From the NCBI GenBank assembly GCA_964646755.1, contig CAZYIE010000035.1:1-38594 (forward strand): a stretch of DNA of 38,594 nt, written 5' to 3'. The translations under genes were made by a program, and so were the position numbers. Position 1 is the first letter of the stretch. Each line of letters starts with the position of its first letter. Source of the stretch: MVRV01 sp964646755. Its GTDB lineage: Bacteria > Desulfobacterota > Syntrophia > Syntrophales > Smithellaceae. Of the stretch, positions 32,345 to 38,594 are shown one piece after another. The notes below the pieces were generated by a model. The model had not been told where the DNA came from, did not search any database, and worked only from the letters and a program-made list of their open reading frames with translations.

Positions 32345-34741
32345 CTAAGAATGATATCTCCTTACCATTGAAGAAAGCATGCTCATCAGGTAGGCACGCT
32401 GCCTTTCTATCTGCTCGGCAAACTGATCAAGCCCCGGCACATCATTTATGTAACTGCGGATTTCCGGCCAGCTCGACAGATTGTCCTTTATCTTTTCCAC
32501 GTTTGCCTGAGTTATCTGCCGGCCGGTGGAAAATTCGAGTTGCGTTAAATCAGTAGTCAACAGGATGCCTCCTGCGGCCGCCCTCCGGAAGCTATCATCG
32601 TTTAAGAGAAAGCCTGAAAGAAAATAACCTATGATGTGATATCGTGCTCCTGCCGAATTATCGGCCACGTATTTCCGTACCAAAGGCCTTTCCAGGCGCG
32701 CGCTGATCTCTCTGGGATCAATGTGGAACTGACGGCGGCTGCCGATCATAACCGGATCAACCCCATTCCACCAGAGGATGGTGTGCTCAAACACAGCACT
32801 GAACGTTCGCATCACACTAATCATCTCGATTTCGGACATGTGGGTCAGCGGGAGAACTTGAGAAAAGTAACCATCTTCGCTGAGACGAGCCCGGGCCAAC
32901 CCGTAAAATTCTTTAGTATAGAGAACAGCGCTGCGGAAGCTTAGTGTCGGAGGATTGGGGTCCATAAGAATCAGATCATAGCTATTGCTGCTATATTTGA
33001 GGAAATTGTAAGCGTCATCTACAATAAATCTAACTCTCGGGTCCGTCTTCAATCCTTTGTTGTGTTCAAAATTGTTCAGCGCTATTTTTATATTCTCTCT
33101 AGAGATATCGACAAAGTCGAACCGTTCGACCTCGGAAAAGAGTGTACCGGCGTGGGAGGACACACCACCCCCGAAGCAAAGCCCGAGCACCGACCGCGGA
33201 ATCCGGGGAGTAAGCACCAGTGGTATATATCCCTGGATGGGAAAACTACCGGGTTCGGTCCTGCTGATAACCACCCTGTTTTCCAGCAGCTTCTTTCCAA
33301 AAGGAGAGCTCGTTGCCCAGGTAGTGCCTGATATACCCTCTTCAATCTCCAGTATTTTTTCATTATGACTGATTTTCTTGACCAGAAGATCGGGCAGATG
33401 CCCCTGAAGGCCGTACTGGAGGCCAAAGGGAATAAGCAGTCCCGCGGCAACAGGTCCCAGGATCCAGCACTTCCATCCTTTCTCTGCAGCTATGAGCACT
33501 GCTGCCAGGATCATATTGATGCCGAAAAGAATGTAAAGCGTAACCTGAAGTCCAAGAAAGGGCAGGAAGAAGAATCCCGCCAGAAGAGTGCCGATAATGG
33601 AACCGGTTGTATTGAATGCGTAAGCCTTCCCCACTTTGTGTCCCACGGTTTGGACGTCCGTTGTTATTATTTTGGTGATCGTGGGAAAAGTGGCACCCAT
33701 AAGGATGGTCGGCACAATGATCAGCATTGCCAGCATTAAGAGGAGATAGCCTCTGTGCACTTCTGCGGCATCAAAAAATACCTGCTGCCAGGGGATAGGC
33801 AAGAAAATTGCCAGAATTGTAAAAATTCCGATACCCAGCTGCAGCAGACCGAAAAGCGCCAGTGGTCTTTCTACCCTGGATAAAAACCCGCGGCAGATGA
33901 AGCTTCCCAGGGCAATGCCAGTGATGAAAATTGCGATGATCCCCGAATAAAGGTAAGCTGTGTCGCGGAAGTAGAAGAGAAGATAACGAAGCCAGACCAT
34001 CTCGTAGGACATGGAAACAACCCCGGAAAAGGCAAAGCACCCGACAGCCAGCCATACCTTTGCTGACCAGCGGCTGGATTGCGCTCTTCCCTCTGCCTCT
34101 TGAGTCACCGCATCCGACTGCATGCGGCCCGTCTTACGGCTTATAAGAAGCGCGGATATCCCGGCAATAGTGTTGACAATTGCTGTTACCGTATTGGTTG
34201 TGTTAATTCCGATCATCTGAAACAGAATATAACCGGAGAGTATACAGCCCAGCGCCGCTCCCAGCGAATTTAATCCATACAACAGTCCCGTACCTTCCCC
34301 TGCCTGCCGCGATTCCTGGACGAAGTGGCGGACAAGAAGCGGCAAAGTTCCACCCATGAGCATAGTGGGCACAATCAGTACCACGAAGGCGAGCGCTAAG
34401 CGGACTGCCTGCACAGCCGTAAATTGAGTGGAAAGCGAAGGATAAAGAAGGCCATAGATTTGTTCCACCGCCGAAAGGAGTAGAGGAAAAATCAAGGCGT
34501 ACATACCGATGATGCATTCAAATATCCCGTAAAGACGAACCGGGTTCCGGGTTGAAGTTGATATCTTGCCGAATATCCAGCTTCCGGCGGCAAGGCCGAG
34601 TAAAAAGATCGCAATGACTGCGCTCATTGCCGGCAGCGTCGCACCGAAAATAAGAGTAAACTTACGAACCCAGACCATCTGGTAAATGAGCCCGCAAAGC
34701 CCCGACAATAAATATATTAGAAAGATGACGTACGTTGACAT
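32345..34741 (-). CDS. Fused MFS-type membrane domain / spermidine-synthase-like protein
   Basis: A 798-aa protein. The first 440 or so residues are membrane segments in two similar halves: LSGLCGLIYQMVWVRKFTLI near 12 and FSGVVSMSYEMVWLRYLL near 236, each later followed by MLMGGTLPLLVRHF and ILMGATFPTITKII. Residues about 480-680 are a spermidine-synthase-like methyltransferase fold (VLGLCFGGGVSSHAGT, FDFVDISRENIKIA, YDLILMDPNPP, LYTKEFYGLARARLSEDG). Family members are widespread in deltaproteobacteria and mostly uncharacterised; polyamine synthesis is doubtful because the membrane domain and altered glycine motif suggest another aminopropyl- or methyl-type reaction. It lies 120 bp after the arylsulfotransferase-like gene on the same strand. 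Confidence 0.85.
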   Translation of the reverse strand: MSTYVIFLIYLLSGLCGLIYQMVWVRKFTLIFGATLPAMSAVIAIFLLGLAAGSWIFGKISTSTRNPVRLYGIFECIIGMYALIFPLLLSAVEQIYGLLYPSLSTQFTAVQAVRLALAFVVLIVPTMLMGGTLPLLVRHFVQESRQAGEGTGLLYGLNSLGAALGCILSGYILFQMIGINTTNTVTAIVNTIAGISALLISRKTGRMQSDAVTQEAEGRAQSSRWSAKVWLAVGCFAFSGVVSMSYEMVWLRYLLFYFRDTAYLYSGIIAIFITGIALGSFICRGFLSRVERPLALFGLLQLGIGIFTILAIFLPIPWQQVFFDAAEVHRGYLLLMLAMLIIVPTILMGATFPTITKIITTDVQTVGHKVGKAYAFNTTGSIIGTLLAGFFFLPFLGLQVTLYILFGINMILAAVLIAAEKGWKCWILGPVAAGLLIPFGLQYGLQGHLPDLLVKKISHNEKILEIEEGISGTTWATSSPFGKKLLENRVVISRTEPGSFPIQGYIPLVLTPRIPRSVLGLCFGGGVSSHAGTLFSEVERFDFVDISRENIKIALNNFEHNKGLKTDPRVRFIVDDAYNFLKYSSNSYDLILMDPNPPTLSFRSAVLYTKEFYGLARARLSEDGYFSQVLPLTHMSEIEMISVMRTFSAVFEHTILWWNGVDPVMIGSRRQFHIDPREISARLERPLVRKYVADNSAGARYHIIGYFLSGFLLNDDSFRRAAAGGILLTTDLTQLEFSTGRQITQANVEKIKDNLSSWPEIRSYINDVPGLDQFAEQIERQRAYLMSMLSSMVRRYHS

Positions 34742-34807
34742 TAAATATAATTACTCAGTACCCTGATTTTCCGGAGTGATCGGCAGCATGGAGATCATAC
34801 CTTAAGT

Positions 34808-34841
34808 TTAGGCCGAACCGGGAAAACCCGGCCCGGCCTAA
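34808..34841. terminator. GC-rich hairpin after the arylsulfotransferase-like gene
   Basis: TTAGGCCG with CCGGG pairs with CCCGG and CGGCCTAA across an AAAA loop with a small internal mismatch (34808-34841). It lies 20 bases beyond the stop of the minus-strand gene. No clear T-tract, so it may only partly end transcription before the MFS/spermidine-synthase-like gene. Confidence 0.55.
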
Positions 34842-34861
34842 TAATCTAATGATAAACCACC

Positions 34862-36298
34862 CTATTTTTTACTTGCTTTTGTTTTCTTCACCGGATCTAC
34901 CGGCAATCTCCAATCTTCCAGTTTGGGAGGTGTGACACTTCGTTCCACAGGTTTTTTCAGTTGCGGCACGTAATCGTAAGGATAACGGTAGGCGCGATAC
35001 ACCATGTTGGCCATTCCCTCACCCGGCTTTACCTTTTTCTGATTAAAACCTACAAGTGCCCCACCCAGTCCACCCCAATCATAGACAGGGTGGATATATT
35101 CCCATACAATTTCCAAATCTCTGGTTACTTCAAAGATGCGCCCGCCATCGCCTTCAACGATCATAGTATTGCCGTTGGGGAGACGCTGCGCCATACTGAC
35201 CGATGGGCTGAAAAATTTGTGAGACAAACCGTGAGACTCGGCATATCCCAACTCGATACCGGAATATTCCCACACTACTTCATATGTTACCGGATTAAAT
35301 TCCATGACGATGGAATAAGGCATTCCATTCTTGAACACAAGGATATTCCCTTCACCGGGAAGTCCCTTGGGAATCATGTGGGGGTAGTGCGTCATTCCGC
35401 CGACATATCCGCCAAAATGAGGCCCCAGGAATTCCTTGCGGTCTAAACCCAGTTTAGCCAGTTTCGGTATTTTGGAAAAATCCGGACCAACCTGCCAAAC
35501 CATCTTGCCCGTCTTTCTGGAAATAATACCAATAGTGTCGGCATAGTTGTCCACGATGATGTTGTCGGGATGGAAGCGCTCATCTCCGCTGTCGTACCAC
35601 TTATTGGGACCGAGCCAGGCGGCTGTATTTCCGCTCCACCACTTTTCCTTGCTCCAGGAATTATACGCAGACATCTCATTTATATGTTCGCTGCCTTTGA
35701 AATCCCAGAGCACAGTTCCATCCCAATCCACTTCGATGATATGGTCAGATTCACCTACGCGGGCATGGTTAACTCTCAGGAGAGTTTTTCCCTTATTTAC
35801 ATAAGGATCGAGTCCAGGCACGTAATAACCAACCGGATTCGGCTCGCGCTGTATATCATGGTGCTGATTCGCGCTCCAGATTTTCTCCACCTTTCCACCC
35901 CGCTTCACCCTTGCCTCGGTAAACTTGTCCCACTCCCACTCAATTTTACCGTTAAAGTCATACTGGGCGATTGTATCCACTGTAATACCTACCGTACCTG
36001 CTTTGGGCTGCCCCCCGAGGAGACGGCCACCCGGAAGGAGCATCGGGGGATAACCGGCTACATTTTTCCACTCCTTGACGACCTTACCGTTCATGTCGAT
36101 CAGCTGAATGCCGTATTTTTCCGGAACCGTCCCCCCCGGTTTCTTCGCAACGACCTTGCTGAGCAAGGTATAGCCATTCCAGCATTTTTCAGGCTTGTAG
36201 ATTGTTACGCCGTGAGGGAAAACTGTGGGGTAGGCGTAAAGAATTCCCGGAATTAAAGAAAGCAATCCCGCCAACAAAAACATCCTCATAAATTTCAT
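34862..36298 (-). CDS. Secreted arylsulfotransferase (ASST)-family protein
   Basis: A 478-aa protein with a signal peptide (MFLLAGLLSLIPGILYAYP, cleavage after LYA). The body shows beta-propeller-like repeats of the form aromatic-D-x-x-G-K-(I/V)-x-W-E-W (YDFNGKIEWEWDKF, VDWDGTVLWDFKG, NPVTYEVVWEYSG, TRDLEIVWEYIHP), and SMAQRLPNGNTMIVEGDGGRIFEV in shortened form (RLPNGNTMIVEG) is diagnostic of the ASST family. ASST enzymes move a sulfuryl group between phenols in the periplasm with a catalytic histidine; many members have no tested activity. Histidines in HHDI, HFGGYVGGMTHYPH and SHGLSHKF are candidates. Preceded by a sigma-54 promoter and by a sigma-54 activator gene on the same strand. Confidence 0.8.
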   Translation of the reverse strand: MKFMRMFLLAGLLSLIPGILYAYPTVFPHGVTIYKPEKCWNGYTLLSKVVAKKPGGTVPEKYGIQLIDMNGKVVKEWKNVAGYPPMLLPGGRLLGGQPKAGTVGITVDTIAQYDFNGKIEWEWDKFTEARVKRGGKVEKIWSANQHHDIQREPNPVGYYVPGLDPYVNKGKTLLRVNHARVGESDHIIEVDWDGTVLWDFKGSEHINEMSAYNSWSKEKWWSGNTAAWLGPNKWYDSGDERFHPDNIIVDNYADTIGIISRKTGKMVWQVGPDFSKIPKLAKLGLDRKEFLGPHFGGYVGGMTHYPHMIPKGLPGEGNILVFKNGMPYSIVMEFNPVTYEVVWEYSGIELGYAESHGLSHKFFSPSVSMAQRLPNGNTMIVEGDGGRIFEVTRDLEIVWEYIHPVYDWGGLGGALVGFNQKKVKPGEGMANMVYRAYRYPYDYVPQLKKPVERSVTPPKLEDWRLPVDPVKKTKASKK

Positions 36299-36416
36299 TA
36301 CATTTCCTCCTTATATCTTTAATGGAAAATTTCTATTTTTACACGGTACAAATTATTACAACTACATTCCGGTACAGGAATTCAATGCCGGAATACCCGC
36401 AACAAACTTGCATCTT

Positions 36417-36432
36417 TGCAACTTCAATGCCA
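36417..36432 (-). promoter_or_regulatory. Predicted sigma-54 (-24/-12) promoter for the arylsulfotransferase-like gene
   Basis: On the minus strand positions 36432-36417 read TGGCATTGAAGTTGCA. This has the invariant GG and GC with exactly ten bases between, and TTGCA at -12; only the C of TGGCAC is changed to T. Transcription would start near 36406, giving a leader of about 108 bases before ATG 36298. The same-strand sigma-54 activator gene and the upstream palindrome support it. Confidence 0.75.
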
Positions 36433-36518
36433 GAGAAGATAAGCAGGGATTATGTATGTATCCTCCCGTATTTATTATAATATTGTTTTATTGAGTCGAT
36501 ATGACAGAGAATGGAGTG

Positions 36519-36570
36519 GCAGCAAGGGGCGATATGTCACATCAGGACATGACATATCGCCCCTTGCTGC
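36519..36570. promoter_or_regulatory. Perfect palindrome, 21-bp arms with a 10-base centre; candidate activator site
   Basis: Arms 36519-36539 and 36550-36570 are exact reverse complements (inner part GGGGCGATATGTCA / TGACATATCGCCCC). It lies about 90-140 bases upstream of the predicted sigma-54 promoter and 113 bases after the end of the activator gene. The distance suits an upstream activator sequence. It has no T-tract, but it could also form a strong hairpin ending the activator transcript. Confidence 0.7.
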
Positions 36571-36682
36571 GTCCTGGTACCTGTCAAGGAATACTATCAG
36601 TGAAAGTTTGGGTGAGTACAGGTCGGCAGGCGATGCTTATGGCTGCGAAAAATCAAAACATCCTGTGGCATGTTTACCGAAA

Positions 36683-38224
36683 CTATGTATTCTTATCAGG
36701 CCTTTTTATTCCCAGTTTTTTCATCCTGGAACGCAAAGTACTCGGATTGATTCCGAGAAGAGCAGCGCCACCTTTGCTGCCTTTGATTTGCCATGCTACT
36801 TGCTTTAATGTTTTCAATATATGATCACGCTCAATATCTTCCAGATGCCGGGAACCGGAGACATTTTTGCCGGTACTCTTTAAAAAATCGACTTGCAGTG
36901 CAGAACCATGTGAAGTGATTACGGCCTGCTCGATTACATTCATTATTTCCCTGACGTTGCCGGGCCAGGAGTATCCCATAAATGCCTGCATGGTCTCCGG
37001 CAGGATCTTATCAACATGTTTACCAATTTTTTTATTATAATAGCTCAGGTAGTGCTGGGCCAGTATGGGAATATCATCTCTGCGCTCCCTCAATGGTGGA
37101 ACTGTAATGGGAAAGACGTTCAACCGGTAAAAGAGGTCTTCCCGGAACCGGCCCTCACGAACTTCCTTGGCCAGGTCTCTGTTCGTTGCCGCCAGCACGC
37201 GGACATCTACTTTGATGGTGCGGGCACTGCCAAGACGTTCGATTTCTCTGTCCTGGAGAACACGCAACAGCTTCGATTGAAGATCAAGGGGCATTTCACC
37301 TATCTCATCCAAAAATATTGTTGAACCGTCAGCTATTTCAAAACGTCCCGGATTTGTCTTTTCGGCGCCGGTAAACGATCCTTTTTCATGTCCGAATAAT
37401 TCACTGTCCATGAGCTGGGGGCTGAAGTTGGCACAACTGACCTTCAACAGCGGCCGATCTTTACGATTGCCTAGAAAGTGTATTGCCCGGGCAACGAGCT
37501 CCTTTCCCGTGCCTGTCTCGCCCTGGATGAGGACTGTCGCATTCGTCGGGGCAACCTGTTCGATCCGATACAGGACATGCATCAGGGCTTCGCTCTGCCC
37601 TATTATATCTTCAAAGTTCTGGTAATATTTAATTTCCTCCTGGAGGAAGGAACTCTCTGTCTCGATGCGGTTTTTTAATTTCTTGAGCTCGGCCAACGCT
37701 CTCCGGAGTTTTTTCTCCATCTCCTTTTTTTCAGTTATGTCCCGCAAAGTGTTCCAAGCTCTTACTACCTTCCCCTCTTTAACAATGCCTACCATACTTG
37801 TAAGAAAATATCTTGTATCACCTGTTAATATTTTTGCGCTGATTTCAATATCAGCCACATTATATCCGGACTTAACGATACTCTGTAAAGCTCTTTTAAT
37901 GTAATGGTCTTCGGTGTTGATGAATTCTTTTACCTGGATTCCGACAGGCACCTCGCCTTCTTTAAATCCAAATAAGCGGGCTGCACTGGCATTACCTGCA
38001 ATGATAACCCCATTTATAAACTGGAGATACCGTTCATCTGCCGGTGCTTTCAAGGAAATCGGGGGATTCCATTCAAACAGGACAATACCTTCCATGGAAT
38101 TATTGATGAAAGAAACGGCGTCTTCACCCATTTGCAGCAAGTCTTCTTTTACTTTTTCACTTAAATTAATGTCCGTGTCCAACTCGGTCGTACGAATCAT
38201 TAAATCAAAAATCCGATTACCCAT
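36683..38224 (-). CDS. Sigma-54-dependent transcriptional activator with PAS sensor
   Basis: A 513-aa enhancer-binding protein. A PAS domain spans about residues 35-165 (NNSMEGIVLF, AGNASAARLFGF, WNTLRDITEKK), followed by a coiled linker (about 165-200). The AAA+ domain (about 205-435) has Walker A GETGTGKE (235-242), Walker B STIFLDE (301-307) and the sigma-54 contact loop GSFTGA (282-287), where the consensus is GAFTGA. The C-terminal Fis-type helix-turn-helix is at about 482-506 (AALLGINPSTLRSRMKKLGI). No receiver domain, so the signal is probably a small ligand or redox cue sensed by PAS. TTAGGA lies upstream of ATG 38224. It probably controls the ASST-family gene downstream. Confidence 0.92.
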   Translation of the reverse strand: MGNRIFDLMIRTTELDTDINLSEKVKEDLLQMGEDAVSFINNSMEGIVLFEWNPPISLKAPADERYLQFINGVIIAGNASAARLFGFKEGEVPVGIQVKEFINTEDHYIKRALQSIVKSGYNVADIEISAKILTGDTRYFLTSMVGIVKEGKVVRAWNTLRDITEKKEMEKKLRRALAELKKLKNRIETESSFLQEEIKYYQNFEDIIGQSEALMHVLYRIEQVAPTNATVLIQGETGTGKELVARAIHFLGNRKDRPLLKVSCANFSPQLMDSELFGHEKGSFTGAEKTNPGRFEIADGSTIFLDEIGEMPLDLQSKLLRVLQDREIERLGSARTIKVDVRVLAATNRDLAKEVREGRFREDLFYRLNVFPITVPPLRERRDDIPILAQHYLSYYNKKIGKHVDKILPETMQAFMGYSWPGNVREIMNVIEQAVITSHGSALQVDFLKSTGKNVSGSRHLEDIERDHILKTLKQVAWQIKGSKGGAALLGINPSTLRSRMKKLGIKRPDKNT

Positions 38225-38594
38225 ATTACAGTCCTAAAGCTAATCTGTCTTGATTCTTCGGTTGTTGATTCTGCCGAAAGCATCAACTGAGTCCAGAAAA
38301 AGTTGGCATGCTGCCATCCATTGAAGAAGTTTAACTTAAATAACATAATTTAATTCCATCAGTCAACAGATTCAATTTTTTGATTACTCAGCCTTCTTTG
38401 GCTTCCACGCAGTAATCGTTATAATCAAAAGTTTTCTCTCTGAGTTTCCGACTGTTTTCAGACATTACGGTTGATTTTAAGAAACACACTGCAGGAAGAT
38501 CAGTTTCAAAATGGCAAAGTTCTAACTCAATATAGGCTTACCTTAATCCACCACCAAAAAAATAAAGAACCTCGTTGATCCTGAAGAATCAGGG
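38225..38594. other. 370-base region upstream of the sigma-54 activator gene
   Basis: No long gene is seen. A small TTCGG / CCGAA hairpin lies at 38257-38278. A minus-strand frame from 38465 to 38388 encodes only MSENSRKLREKTFDYNDYC and a few more residues; it stays open upstream of the ATG for about 24 codons with two further cysteines, and may be a remnant or a small gene. The last bases contain a short CCTGA / TCAGG stem. Confidence 0.35.

Larger units (their letters stand above)
36299..36682. other. 384-base intergenic region between the ASST-family gene and the sigma-54 activator gene
   Basis: No gene is seen. It holds AAGGAGG before ATG 36298, the -24/-12 element and the palindrome noted separately. 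An AT-rich tract (about 36455-36500) lies between promoter and palindrome and could be bent by IHF, which usually assists sigma-54 activation. Confidence 0.6.

Noticed and set aside
1..38594. CRISPR array, tRNA, rRNA, integrase or transposase
   Set aside because: None was recognised on either strand. The repeats found are single or paired palindromic elements, not regular arrays.

Overview
The window looks like a scaffolded metagenome or draft contig from a sulfite/sulfate-respiring deltaproteobacterium (Desulfobacterota, possibly Syntrophales- or Syntrophobacterales-like). The basis is a complete reductive-type dsr operon (dsrAB, dsrD, dsrN, dsrC, dsrMKJOP), a trpS-scpA-scpB-rluB cluster, ADP-forming acyl-CoA synthetase subunits, an acyl-CoA dehydrogenase and many secreted or lipoproteins. 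The lineage is inferred from gene content only. Four runs of exactly 10 N (2556-2565, 18372-18381, 28941-28950, 31442-31451) are scaffold joins, and several apparent gene breaks lie at them.

Layout. 1-4.4 kb: 3' part of an LPP20-like envelope protein, a terminator, then an LsrF-type thiolase/aldolase, a zinc alcohol dehydrogenase and an acyl-CoA dehydrogenase. 4.4-6.2 kb: a hemerythrin protein and a divergent bile acid:sodium symporter-like permease. 6.2-10.4 kb: an IHF-beta-like gene flanked by two copies of a palindromic repeat, then rluB, scpB, scpA, trpS and HU, all on the minus strand. 10.6-12.8 kb: a YeiH-type exporter divergent from a YeiE/CysB-like LysR regulator.

13.1-26.8 kb is the core: dsrA-dsrB-dsrD-dsrN-dsrC, a stand-alone DsrM/DsrK-like pair, the canonical dsrM-dsrK-dsrJ-dsrO-dsrP set, and a CoA-disulfide-reductase-like flavoprotein fused to rhodanese. 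Genes abut or overlap throughout. The reading is: DsrAB reduces sulfite (siroheme amidated by DsrN, stimulated by DsrD), hands sulfur to DsrC, and one or both membrane modules re-reduce the DsrC trisulfide with electrons from the quinone pool. The rhodanese flavoprotein may handle persulfide sulfur. The YeiH/LysR pair next door may export or sense sulfite. Next come a DJ-1/PfpI-like lipoprotein and a metallo-beta-lactamase lipoprotein.

28.8-38.6 kb, all minus strand: the beta and alpha subunits of an ADP-forming acyl-CoA synthetase; a damaged or misassembled pair of small secreted paralogues; a ComEA-like helix-hairpin-helix protein; a fused MFS/spermidine-synthase-like protein; an arylsulfotransferase-family secreted protein; and a sigma-54 activator. 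Between the last two lie a good -24/-12 promoter and a perfect 21-bp-arm palindrome, which together form a coherent candidate control unit.
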